From: CAVQGZ01 sp963714455
GTDB taxonomy: Bacteria; Actinomycetota; Actinomycetes; Jiangellales; Jiangellaceae
Length of the DNA stretch: 64,000 nt
Assembly (NCBI GenBank): GCA_963714455.1
Contig: CAVQON010000019.1
Coordinates: 196,111 to 260,110 of the forward strand
Direction of reading: 5' to 3'
Within the stretch, counting starts at the first letter, position 1, and the number at the start of each line of letters is the position of its first letter. The position numbers and the translations under genes were made by a program. The notes below the pieces were generated by a model. The model was not told where the DNA came from. It worked only from the letters and a program-made list of their open reading frames with translations, and made no database searches. Positions 7,283 through 17,409 of this stretch are shown here, piece by piece.

Positions 7283-9064
7283 ATGACTCACGCACGCGTC
7301 GCAGGCCGTCGTGCCACCGCGCTGCTCGCCGGCACGGGTCTGCTCGTGTCCGCCGCGATCGGGACGGCGGGCGCCGCCGGGGCGGCCGGCGGACCAGCCA
7401 GCGCACCGCCGACAGGGGTGATCGCACCGGCCTCGACGCAGGAGTGTCCGGACGCCTTCCCGGTCGACGAGCTGACGCGGGGACAGGTGCTCTCGGGCTT
7501 GACCGTCGCGCGGGGCACCCAGCCGAAGCCGTTCTTGGCAACGGTCATCGGGGTTCTGAACGACGGCATCGCGCCCGGCCTCGACATGGTGATGGTCGAC
7601 ACGTCGTCGGCCGACATCACCGCGGCCGGTGGCATCTGGGCGGGCATGAGCGGGTCGCCGGTGTACGCCGCCGACGGACGCCTCGTGGGGGCCGTCGCCT
7701 ACGGCCTGGCCATGGGCGCCTCACCGGTTGCGGGCATCACACCGGCGGACGCGATGTACGCACTGCGCGCGTCCGACGCGACCCCCAAAGACCGGGTGGC
7801 CCTGCCCAAGGCCAGCCAGCAGGCGCTGGTTGCCGCCGGTGCGGCCACGGCTCGGGAGGCCGCCGGCGGGCTGAGCACGCTGCCCGTGCCCGTCGGCATC
7901 TCCGGCGTCTCGGTTGCGCGTGCTCAGCGGTTCGCCGACCGGATCGACAGCCGGCTCGACCTGTCGCACGCCTTCGCCACCGGCTCGGCGCGGGCAGCCA
8001 ACGCGACGTCACCGATCATCCCGGGCGGCAACGCCGCCGTGGCCCTGTCCTACGGCGACTACACCGCTGCTGCCGTCGGCACGACGACCGCCGTCTGCGA
8101 CCAGCAGGCGCTCCTGTTCGGGCACCCGTTCCTGTTCGAGGGTTCCACGACGATGAGCCTGCACAGCGCTGACGCGCTGTACGTCCAACGAGACCTGATC
8201 ACTCCGTTCAAGGTCGCCAACCCCGGCGGGGTCGTCGGCACCGTCACGCAGGACAGGCTGGCCGGTCTCGGCGCTCGGCTCGACAGCGACCCGCCGTCGG
8301 CGTCAGTCGTCTCCACGCTGCGCAACGTCACCACTGGTGGGAGTCGCACCGGCACCACGCGGGTCGTCACGTCCAGCTACCTGGCTGACCTCGCCGCCTT
8401 CCACACCCTCGTCAACGCCCAACGTGTGCTCGACAGCGCCGGTGACGGGGTCGCCCGGTTCACCTGGACGGCGAGCGGCACCTCCGGCGGCAAGCCGTGG
8501 AGCGTGTCGCGCTCCGACGTGCTGGCCGACCGCTGGGACATCGGCTTCATGCTCGGCTTCGCCCTGTACGACCCGCTGTGGCAGATCAACGACTTCCCGC
8601 GCGCGGACGTCACGGTCGACTCCGTGACCCTCACCGGCAGCCTGGACGAGACCTACCGCGACAGGGAGATCACGAAGGTGCAGGTGAAGGTCGGCAAGAA
8701 GTGGGTGCGGGTGGGCGGCGCCCGCGTGCCTGCCGTGAAGGCCGGCAAGCCCGCCAAGGTGCGCGTGACCACGTCGCCGTGGAAGTCGTCGCGGGCGATC
8801 CGCACCGTCATCACGGTGCCCAAGCCGCCGCGGGGGTTCGGCTACATCACCGTCACCGGCGGTGGCATGGACGGCTTCTACTTCGACGAGGACTTCGGCG
8901 TCGCCACCCCGGCGACCTTGCCCCGCCTGCTCACGTCCATCGCTGACCAGGCCCGGGGCGACGAGATCGTCGTCACGTGGGACGGCAACCGCACCGTCGA
9001 GGTCACCAAGCGCCTGCCGCAGTTCGTGACCGGGTACGTCGAAGGAGAGGTGTCGGTCGGGTAG
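7283..9064 (+). CDS. Secreted SpoIVB-like (S55) serine peptidase
   Basis: The 593-residue protein begins with a signal peptide (RR near residues 9-10, hydrophobic stretch to about 35, Ala-rich cleavage zone). The core has a chymotrypsin-like GIWAGMSGSPVY motif, predicted nucleophile Ser123, followed by GRLVGAVAYG. A later ITPFKVANPGGVVGTVTQD block is also present. This layout resembles the SpoIVB/S55 peptidase domain found in many non-sporulating actinobacteria. The C-terminal 200 residues look like a beta-rich accessory domain. The ATG at 7283 has GAGGGGG 5 nt upstream. The open frame extends far upstream on this strand, but only over pabB and without coding signals. Confidence 0.75.
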   Translation: MTHARVAGRRATALLAGTGLLVSAAIGTAGAAGAAGGPASAPPTGVIAPASTQECPDAFPVDELTRGQVLSGLTVARGTQPKPFLATVIGVLNDGIAPGLDMVMVDTSSADITAAGGIWAGMSGSPVYAADGRLVGAVAYGLAMGASPVAGITPADAMYALRASDATPKDRVALPKASQQALVAAGAATAREAAGGLSTLPVPVGISGVSVARAQRFADRIDSRLDLSHAFATGSARAANATSPIIPGGNAAVALSYGDYTAAAVGTTTAVCDQQALLFGHPFLFEGSTTMSLHSADALYVQRDLITPFKVANPGGVVGTVTQDRLAGLGARLDSDPPSASVVSTLRNVTTGGSRTGTTRVVTSSYLADLAAFHTLVNAQRVLDSAGDGVARFTWTASGTSGGKPWSVSRSDVLADRWDIGFMLGFALYDPLWQINDFPRADVTVDSVTLTGSLDETYRDREITKVQVKVGKKWVRVGGARVPAVKAGKPAKVRVTTSPWKSSRAIRTVITVPKPPRGFGYITVTGGGMDGFYFDEDFGVATPATLPRLLTSIADQARGDEIVVTWDGNRTVEVTKRLPQFVTGYVEGEVSVG

Positions 9065-9080
9065 CGCCCTGACGGAGACA

Positions 9081-9122
9081 CTCGGCCTGATCGGGTATGG
9101 TTACCGCTCGCACCAGGCCGAG
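9081..9122 (+). promoter_or_regulatory. Inverted repeat enclosing a TATGGT -10 box ahead of the tRNA cluster
   Basis: CTCGGCCTG (9081-9089) and CAGGCCGAG (9114-9122) are exact inverted copies. The loop between them contains TATGGT (9096-9101), 32 nt before the tRNA-Gly gene. It may be a tRNA promoter with a flanking operator, or a terminator hairpin for the upstream peptidase gene. No good -35 was found. Confidence 0.35.
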
Positions 9123-9133
9123 TGCCTGGGCAC

Positions 9134-9206
9134 GCGGACGTAGCGCAGCTGGTAGCGCATCACCTTGCCAAGGTGAGGGTCGCGGGTTCGAATCCCGTCG
9201 TCCGCT
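9134..9206 (+). tRNA. tRNA-Gly (anticodon GCC)
   Basis: The 73-nt gene has acceptor stem GCGGACG/CGTCCGC, anticodon stem TCACC/GGTGA with loop TTGCCAA (anticodon GCC) and T-loop TTCGAAT. The discriminator is T and CCA is not encoded. It is the first of a Gly-Cys-Val cluster, an order common in actinobacteria. Confidence 0.97.
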
Positions 9207-9239
9207 CGAGGACCGTCAGGCAGCAGACGGCCTGGTCAC

Positions 9240-9310
9240 GGTGGAGTGGCCGAGAGGCGAGGCAACGGACTGCAAATCCGTGTACACGGGTTCAAATCCC
9301 GTCTCCACCT
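9240..9310 (+). tRNA. tRNA-Cys (anticodon GCA)
   Basis: The 71-nt gene has acceptor stem GGTGGAG/CTCCACC, anticodon stem ACGGA/TCCGT with loop CTGCAAA (anticodon GCA) and T-loop TTCAAAT. It is the second gene of the cluster, 33 nt after tRNA-Gly. Confidence 0.97.
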
Positions 9311-9343
9311 CGCACGTGCAGCACCGCACGACAACTCAACAGA

Positions 9344-9418
9344 GGGCCATTGGCGCAGCCTGGTTAGCGCGCTTCCTTGACACGGAAGAGGTCACTGGTT
9401 CGAGTCCAGTATGGCCCA
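9344..9418 (+). tRNA. tRNA-Val (anticodon GAC)
   Basis: The 75-nt gene has acceptor stem GGGCCAT/ATGGCCC, anticodon stem CTTCC/GGAAG with loop TTGACAC (anticodon GAC) and T-loop TTCGAGT. It complements the tRNA-Val(CAC) at 3314-3385. It ends 3 nt from the stop codon of the convergent patatin gene. Confidence 0.97.
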
Positions 9419-9421
9419 CCT

Positions 9422-10633
9422 CTAGAACTCCCAGCCGCGTGCCAGGGCGGCGTCGGCGGCGGCTGCTCCCAGCCGGATCTGCTCGGTGAAGTACTCCGTC
9501 TCGAACGCGAGGTAGCTGAGCAGCTCGGCTTGGCCCGGCCCATCACCGACGCTGCGCAGCAGCCGTCCGAGCAGCCACGTGCCGGAGTCGTCCAGCCACC
9601 GCCAAGGCCAGTCCCCGTACTTCTCGGTGAGCACCGACTGCGCGACGGCCGCGAGCTGTCCTGGCTCGGGCGCGACCGTCATGGCCGGCACTCGTCGCAT
9701 CGGCCGACCGCAGCGGTCCGGCAGCGTGCCGTCCGCCGCCTCGCACATGCGGTTCTTCCAGCGCAGGTCGGCGAGGTCTTCGACCATCCGGTCGGCCAGC
9801 ACGGCGTGCAGCACGTGCGCGGCCGCGTCGGCCACGTCGGGCTGGGGGGCACCGTCGGGCTCCGGGGCCGGCGCCTGCCCGTACTCGGTGGCGTGCGCGG
9901 CGATCACCAGCAGCCGGTCCGCGCCGAGCTGGACGGCGGGCCGCAACGGCGCGTTCAGCCGGGTACCGCCGTCGCTGTACCAGCCCTGCATGGCCGCTGG
10001 GGCGTCGATGCGCACCGCCGGGAAGGCCATGGGGATGGCCGAGGACGCAACGACGTGGTCGGCCGAGATCGGCGTGCGAGCCAGGTCGACCGCTCGCTCC
10101 GGGTCGTCGACCCCGGACGGGTCGAGCGTGACCGTGTCGACGAAGACGACGCTGCGCCCGCTGGAGATCGCCGCCGGCGGCGCGGTCGACGGCATCCGCG
10201 TGGCGACCACCCCGACTGCCTCGACGGTGCCGTCGCGCACGTTGGCTGCGATCTGGTCGGCGTCCAGCGCGGCCTCGGCCGTCGCGACCAGTCGGGACGT
10301 GTCGAGCAGGGACTCCACACCCCCGCCAAGTCCGACGCTGCTGCGCACGACGTCCCACGCCGCGACGGGCAGCGACAGCAGAGGGTGGCGGAAGATGTCG
10401 TCGGAGTCGGTCGTGCGCCACACCTCCAGCAGGCGGCGGGCCGTCTCGTCGACCGGCAGGTGCGCGAGCGACGCCCACAGGGCCGCGTTGATGGCTCCGG
10501 CGCTCGTCCCGATGGCGACGCTCGGCGTCAGCCCCTGCGCTGCCAGCGCGGGAAGCGCACGCGCCAGCGCCCCAGCCTGAAAGGCCCCTCGGGCCGCTGC
10601 TCCGGTCAGGACGACGGCGACGCGTTCTCCCAC
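9422..10633 (-). CDS. Patatin-like phospholipase/acyl hydrolase
   Basis: The roughly 403-residue protein has the patatin catalytic dyad. The oxyanion loop is TGAAARGAFQAG, the nucleophile motif GTSAG (Ser44), and the aspartate lies in YSDGGTRLNAP. Patatin-family enzymes hydrolyse phospholipid or neutral-lipid acyl esters. No signal peptide or membrane segment is visible, so it is probably cytosolic. GTG 10642 is the longest start. However, TAACGT (10641-10646) sits exactly 7 nt before GTG 10633, consistent with a leaderless start there, which was chosen. It is convergent with the tRNA cluster. Confidence 0.85.
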   Translation of the reverse strand: MGERVAVVLTGAAARGAFQAGALARALPALAAQGLTPSVAIGTSAGAINAALWASLAHLPVDETARRLLEVWRTTDSDDIFRHPLLSLPVAAWDVVRSSVGLGGGVESLLDTSRLVATAEAALDADQIAANVRDGTVEAVGVVATRMPSTAPPAAISSGRSVVFVDTVTLDPSGVDDPERAVDLARTPISADHVVASSAIPMAFPAVRIDAPAAMQGWYSDGGTRLNAPLRPAVQLGADRLLVIAAHATEYGQAPAPEPDGAPQPDVADAAAHVLHAVLADRMVEDLADLRWKNRMCEAADGTLPDRCGRPMRRVPAMTVAPEPGQLAAVAQSVLTEKYGDWPWRWLDDSGTWLLGRLLRSVGDGPGQAELLSYLAFETEYFTEQIRLGAAAADAALARGWEF

Positions 10634-10702
10634 GACGGCCACGTTAGCGAGCGGTCACCGACGTCCCTCGACCGTGGTGCTACCACGCTGGGAGGACTCG
10701 AT

Positions 10703-10732
10703 TGTTGCCGCGACAACTTCTTTGTCTAGTCT
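10703..10732 (+). promoter_or_regulatory. Promoter with overlapping TTGT/ACAA inverted repeats ahead of the DoxX-like gene
   Basis: A -35-like TTGCCG (10705-10710) and a -10-like TAGTCT (10727-10732) are 16 bp apart. Two inverted repeats share the spacer: imperfect TTGTTGC/GCGACAA, and perfect GACAA-CTTCT-TTGTC (10712-10726). The arrangement suggests a repressor site between -35 and -10. Confidence 0.45.
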
Positions 10733-10784
10733 TCTCCGTCGGCCGCCGACAAGCTGGGCGGCCCCAACCTCGAGGAGTACTCGT

Positions 10785-11159
10785 ATGGAGATCGCGCTCT
10801 GGGCGCTGCAGGTGATACTCGCGCTGGCCATCGGCGGTGCGGGCGTGGCGAAGCTGCTGAAGTCGAAGGAGGAGCTGGCGCCACGCATGACCTACGTGAC
10901 GAGCTTCACCGCCACGCAGGTCAAGCTGATCGGCGCCGTGGAGGTCGCTGCCGGGCTCGGGATCATCCTGCCCGCGCTCACCGGCATCGCCCCGATCCTG
11001 ACGCCCATCGCCGCGGTCGGCATCGTGCTCATCATGATCGGCGCGGCCATCACCCACGTCGTGCGCAAGGAGCCGGCGCTGATCGTCCCCAACATCGTCC
11101 TGGGCGCAGCAGCGGCGTTCGTGGCCTGGGGCCGCTTCGGCGAGTACGCGATCGCCTGA
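10785..11159 (+). CDS. DoxX-like small membrane protein
   Basis: The 124-residue product has four predicted membrane helices and the DoxX-like N-terminal pattern ALAIGGAGVAKLL, followed by VGA/VEVAAGLGIILPAL. DoxX-family proteins are integral membrane proteins associated with thiol and redox stress in some actinobacteria; their chemistry is not settled. The ATG at 10785 has GAGGAG 7 nt upstream. The promoter carries a dense set of inverted repeats, so transcription is probably regulated. The gene is monocistronic, with 53 bp to the AidB-like gene, which has its own -10. Confidence 0.78.
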   Translation: MEIALWALQVILALAIGGAGVAKLLKSKEELAPRMTYVTSFTATQVKLIGAVEVAAGLGIILPALTGIAPILTPIAAVGIVLIMIGAAITHVVRKEPALIVPNIVLGAAAAFVAWGRFGEYAIA

Positions 11160-11200
11160 ACGACGTCACAGACCCGGCCCGACCGGCGATCGCCCGGGGC

Positions 11201-11206
11201 TAGCGT
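11201..11206 (+). promoter_or_regulatory. -10 box TAGCGT of a leaderless promoter
   Basis: TAGCGT lies 6 nt before the ATG at 11213, with no ribosome site between. This fits leaderless expression of the AidB-like gene. Confidence 0.5.
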
Positions 11207-11212
11207 GCAGGC

Positions 11213-12877
11213 ATGCCCGCAACGCACGAGGTGACCAACCAGACTCCCCCGTTGACCGGCTACGACGTGCTCGGTACCGATCCCGTTCTCCTTGCCGCGC
11301 TGCACCGGCACGGCGGCAGTGCAGACGCCGATCGTCTGCACAGGCTCGGGCGACTCGCCGGCTCGGCTGAGGCGCGCCGCTGGGGGCACGACGCCAACAC
11401 CTACCTGCCCGTGCTTCGCTCCCACGACCGGTACGGCAACCGGGTGGACGAGGTCGACTTCCACCCCTCGTGGCACCACCTGATGGACGTGGCCACGACG
11501 AACGGGCTGCACGGCACGCCCTGGGGCGAGCCGGTCGGCAGCGGCGCGCACGTCGCGCGTGCCGTGGGCTTCCACACGTGGTTCCAGGTCGAGGCCGGTC
11601 ACGGGTGCCCGATCTCCATGACGTACGCGGCAGTGCCGGCGCTGCGTACCGACCCCGCGCTGGCAAGCATCTGGGAGCCGCACCTGTCGGCCACCGGGTA
11701 CGAGTTCGGCCTGCGTCCCCCGGGGCAGAAGGCCGGGTGCATCGCCGGCATGGCCATGACGGAGAAGCAAGGCGGCTCCGACGTGCGCGCGAACACCACC
11801 GTGGCCACACCCACCACAGAGACCGGCATCTACCGGCTCACGGGGCACAAGTGGTTCTGCTCCGCGCCGATGAGCGACGTGTTCCTCGTGCTCGCCCAGG
11901 CACCGGGCGGGCTGACGTGCTTCGTGGTGCCGCGCGTGCTGCCGGACGGCGCCCGCAACGTGTTCCTCATCCAGCGACTGAAGGACAAGCTGGGCAACCG
12001 GTCCAACGCCTCCTCGGAGATCGAGCTCGACGCCACGCTGGCCTGGCGGCTCGGGGACGAGGGACGCGGCGTCGCCACGATCATCTCGATGGTCGCCGCC
12101 ACCCGCCTCGACTGCGTGATCGGGTCGGCTGCCCTGCTGCGCGCCGCGGTCGCCGAGGCCACCTGGCACGCCGCGCACCGCTCGAGCTTCGGTGCCCGCC
12201 TCGCCGACCACCCGGCGATGAGCGAGGTGCTCGCCGACCTGGCCGTGGAGTCCGAGGCCGCCACGATGCTGGCCGTCCGGCTGGCGGCGACGTTCGACTC
12301 CACCGACGAGAGCGAGGCGGCGTTGCGCCGCATCGCGCTGCCCCCGGCGAAGTACTGGGTGACGAAGCGTTCGGTTGCCGCGATCGGCGAGGCGCTGGAG
12401 TGTCTCGGCGGCAACGGGTACGCCGAGGAGAGCGGCATGCCACGGCTCTACCGGGAGTCACCGGTCAATGCGGTCTGGGAGGGCTCGGGCAACATCCAGG
12501 CCCTCGACCTGCTGCGCGTGCTGTCACGCGAGCCTTCCAGCGTCGAGGCGCTGACGAAGGAGCTCGCCCTGGCATCGGGCACCCACCGGGAGTACGACCG
12601 GGCGGTCACCGCGCTCACCGACGCGCTCGCCCGGGTGGCCCGTGACCCCGACGAGGCGCAGCGCCACGCCCGTGGCCTCGCCGGACGCATCGCCACGCTG
12701 ATGCAGGCGTCGCTGGTGCTGCGCCACAGCCCGGCCGAGGTCGCTGACGCGTTCGTCGCGAGCCGGCTCGCCCCCCGCCCGGCGGCCGAGATCGGTCTGG
12801 TCGGCGCCCAGGCGTCCGGTTCGGCAACCGTGACCATCGTGCAGCGAGCCACGCCAGCCGGTGCCGTCGGCGGCTAG
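11213..12877 (+). CDS. AidB-like acyl-CoA dehydrogenase family flavoprotein
   Basis: The 554-residue length, the N-terminal QTPPLTGYDVLGTDPVLLAAL and the HDANTYLPVLRSHDRYG block resemble AidB (about 541 residues in E. coli) more than ordinary acyl-CoA dehydrogenases (about 380). The flavin-binding core has TEKQGGSDVR, GHKWFCSAP and the C-terminal ECLGGNGYAEES plus WEGSGNIQALDLLR. AidB proteins bind FAD and DNA and protect against alkylation, though their natural substrate is unproven. The gene is preceded by a leaderless-type -10. Its TAG stop forms part of the -10 box for glgX. Confidence 0.87.
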   Translation: MPATHEVTNQTPPLTGYDVLGTDPVLLAALHRHGGSADADRLHRLGRLAGSAEARRWGHDANTYLPVLRSHDRYGNRVDEVDFHPSWHHLMDVATTNGLHGTPWGEPVGSGAHVARAVGFHTWFQVEAGHGCPISMTYAAVPALRTDPALASIWEPHLSATGYEFGLRPPGQKAGCIAGMAMTEKQGGSDVRANTTVATPTTETGIYRLTGHKWFCSAPMSDVFLVLAQAPGGLTCFVVPRVLPDGARNVFLIQRLKDKLGNRSNASSEIELDATLAWRLGDEGRGVATIISMVAATRLDCVIGSAALLRAAVAEATWHAAHRSSFGARLADHPAMSEVLADLAVESEAATMLAVRLAATFDSTDESEAALRRIALPPAKYWVTKRSVAAIGEALECLGGNGYAEESGMPRLYRESPVNAVWEGSGNIQALDLLRVLSREPSSVEALTKELALASGTHREYDRAVTALTDALARVARDPDEAQRHARGLAGRIATLMQASLVLRHSPAEVADAFVASRLAPRPAAEIGLVGAQASGSATVTIVQRATPAGAVGG

Positions 12878-12880
12878 TGT
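12875..12880 (+). promoter_or_regulatory. -10 box TAGTGT overlapping the AidB-like stop codon
   Basis: The TAG stop of the upstream gene is the first half of TAGTGT. The glgX GTG follows 7 nt later, the spacing expected for leaderless transcripts. Confidence 0.5.
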
Positions 12881-12887
12881 CTCGCGG

Positions 12888-14987
<2,100 letters not shown>

Positions 14988-14997
14988 GGGCGCCGCC

Positions 14998-17409
14998 ATG
15001 ACGACGCTCACCTCGACCTACCGGCTGCAGATGCACGCCGGCTTCGGCTTCGCCGCTGCGGCCGCCCAGGTGCCCTACCTCGCTGACCTCGGGGTGTCGC
15101 ACCTGTACCTCTCCCCCGTGCTCCAGGCCGTGCCCGGGTCGATGCACGGCTACGACGTCGTCGACCACGGCCGCATCAGCAACGAGCTCGGCGGCGAGCA
15201 GGGCCTGCGCGCCCTCGCGGACACCGCACACGCCCACGGCCTCGGGCTGGTCGTGGACGTCGTCCCCAACCACATGGCCGTGCCCGAGCCGGAGTCGCTC
15301 AACCACGCGCTGTGGTCGGTGCTGCGCGACGGGCCCGCCTCGGAGTTCGCCCGGTGGTTCGACGTCGACTGGACGAGCCAGGACCGCTCGTTCCTGATGC
15401 CGGTGCTCGGCGACCGCATCGGACGGTGCGTGCAGCGTGGCGAGCTGAGCCTCGACACCAGCGGCCCCGAGCCGGTGCTGCGCTACTACGACCACGAGTT
15501 CCCGGTGCGCGAGGGCACCGCCGAGCTTGCCCTGCCCGAGCTGGTCGACCGCCAGTGGTACCGGCTGGCCCACTGGCGCGTTGCCGACGAAGAGCTCAAC
15601 TACCGACGGTTCTTCGACGTCGGGGCGCTCGTGGCGGTGCGGGTGGAAGACCCCGCCGTCTTCAGCGCCACCCATGACCTGCTGCTGCGGCTGCACGCCG
15701 ACGGCGTCATCGACGGCTTTCGCATCGACCACCCGGACGGCCTCGCCGACCCCCGCGGGTACGTGCGCCAGCTGGCCGAGTCGGCGCCCGGCGCGTGGAT
15801 CGTCGTGGAGAAGATTCTTGAGGGCGACGAAGAGCTGCCCGCGGACTGGCCGTGCGCGGGCACGACCGGCTACGACGCCCTGCGCAGGATCACCGGTGTG
15901 GTCGTCGACCCGGCCGGTGCCGAGCCGCTCACCACCCAGTGGTCGCTGCTGGCCGAGAGCGACATGCGCGAGTATGCGGTCGTCGCGGAGGCGTCCAAGC
16001 GGCAGGTGATCGCCACGTCGCTCCGTGCCGAGGTGGCTCGACTGGTCGACCTCGCGCACCAGATCAGCCAGGACGACCTCACCTACCGCGACCTCACGCG
16101 GGCGGGGCTCGACGCGGCCGTCGTGGAGATGCTCGTGGCCTTCCCGGTGTACCGGGCCTACGTCGTCCCGGGTGAGGCCGCGCCCGAGCAGGCCGTCGAG
16201 ATCTTGGACGCCGTCGTCGCCACCTGCGCGCACCGGGTACCGCGGCTGGTCGACGAGCTGGAGTACCTGCGCGACCTGGCGCTGGGCCGGCTGGGCTTCC
16301 GCGACTCGGGCAAGCGCGCCGAGTTCGCCGTGCGTTTCCAGCAGACCTGCGGCCCCGTCATGGCCAAGGGCGTGGAAGACACGACGTTCTACCGCTGGTA
16401 CCGGTTGGTGGCCCTCAACGAGGTGGGTGGGTCGCCGGAGCACATGGCTGTGTTCCCGGACGAGTTCCACGCCTGGGCGGCACGCCAGCAGGCCCACTGG
16501 CCGTCAGCGATGACGACCTTGTCGACCCACGACACCAAGCGCAGCGAGGACGTCCGGGCACGGCTGGTGTCGTTGGCCGAGGCCCCGTCGCGCTGGCGTG
16601 AGGCGGCGGCCGAGTGGAGCGAGGCGTCGGTTCGCTACCGCGCCGCGCCCGGCTGGCCCGATCCTGAGACCGAGTACCTGCTCTGGCAGACCCTCGTGGG
16701 CACCTGGCCGATCAGCGCCGAGCGGCTGGTGCCCTACATGCTCAAGGCGGTGCGCGAGGCCAAGCGGCACACCACCTGGACCGACCCGGACGGTGAGTAC
16801 GAGCAGGCGTTGAGCGACTTCACCCGCGCCGTGCTGACCGACGTGCAGATCACGGGCTCGATCGAGGCCTTCGTCGCCGAGACTGCCGGGTGGGCGCGCG
16901 CGGCCAGCCTGGCCACCAAGCTGCTGGCGCTGAGCGTGCCCGGCGTGCCCGACGTCTACCAGGGCTGCGAGCTGGTGGACCTCTCGCTGGTCGACCCCGA
17001 CAACCGCCGCTCGGTCGACTTCGACGACCGCGCACGCAGGCTGGCGGCCCTCGACGCCGGCACACCGCCGGTCGACGTGAACGACGAGAAGCTGCTCGTC
17101 GTCTCGCGTGCGCTGCGGCTGCGCCGGGAGCACCCGGACTGGTTCGGGGCGGACGCGACGTACGCGCCCTTGCCCACGACCACGACCCACGCGCTCGGAT
17201 TCGTGCGCGCCGAGACGGTGGCCACCGTGGTCAGCCGACGGCCGCAGGGGCTCGCCTCGGCCGGTGGGTGGCGCGACAGCCAGGTGGTGCTTCCCGACGG
17301 CAGGTGGCGCGACGTGCTCACCGACGTGACCTTCGACGGGGGCTCGCTGGCCGTGGCCGACCTGCTGGCCGCCCTGCCGGTCGCCCTGCTGGTGCGCGAG
17401 CAGGCATGA
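14998..17409 (+). CDS. treY: Malto-oligosyltrehalose synthase
   Basis: The 803-residue product has TreY signatures: TYRLQMHAGFGF at the start, LYLSPVLQAVPGSMHGYDV, VVDVVPNHMA, GFRIDHPDGL (nucleophile Asp about 244), VVEKILEG (acid Glu) and the C-terminal VPDVYQGCELVDLSLVDPDN. It isomerises the reducing-end glucose pair of maltodextrins to an alpha,alpha-1,1 linkage in the cytosol. It follows glgX by 10 bp and overlaps treZ by 4 bp (ATGA), so the three enzymes are co-expressed. Substrate from GlgX passes to TreY and then TreZ. Confidence 0.96.
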   Translation: MTTLTSTYRLQMHAGFGFAAAAAQVPYLADLGVSHLYLSPVLQAVPGSMHGYDVVDHGRISNELGGEQGLRALADTAHAHGLGLVVDVVPNHMAVPEPESLNHALWSVLRDGPASEFARWFDVDWTSQDRSFLMPVLGDRIGRCVQRGELSLDTSGPEPVLRYYDHEFPVREGTAELALPELVDRQWYRLAHWRVADEELNYRRFFDVGALVAVRVEDPAVFSATHDLLLRLHADGVIDGFRIDHPDGLADPRGYVRQLAESAPGAWIVVEKILEGDEELPADWPCAGTTGYDALRRITGVVVDPAGAEPLTTQWSLLAESDMREYAVVAEASKRQVIATSLRAEVARLVDLAHQISQDDLTYRDLTRAGLDAAVVEMLVAFPVYRAYVVPGEAAPEQAVEILDAVVATCAHRVPRLVDELEYLRDLALGRLGFRDSGKRAEFAVRFQQTCGPVMAKGVEDTTFYRWYRLVALNEVGGSPEHMAVFPDEFHAWAARQQAHWPSAMTTLSTHDTKRSEDVRARLVSLAEAPSRWREAAAEWSEASVRYRAAPGWPDPETEYLLWQTLVGTWPISAERLVPYMLKAVREAKRHTTWTDPDGEYEQALSDFTRAVLTDVQITGSIEAFVAETAGWARAASLATKLLALSVPGVPDVYQGCELVDLSLVDPDNRRSVDFDDRARRLAALDAGTPPVDVNDEKLLVVSRALRLRREHPDWFGADATYAPLPTTTTHALGFVRAETVATVVSRRPQGLASAGGWRDSQVVLPDGRWRDVLTDVTFDGGSLAVADLLAALPVALLVREQA

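Noticed and set aside
16890..17405. N-terminal extension of treZ
   Set aside because: It overlaps treY in another frame; the family start and the ATGA overlap place the start at 17406.
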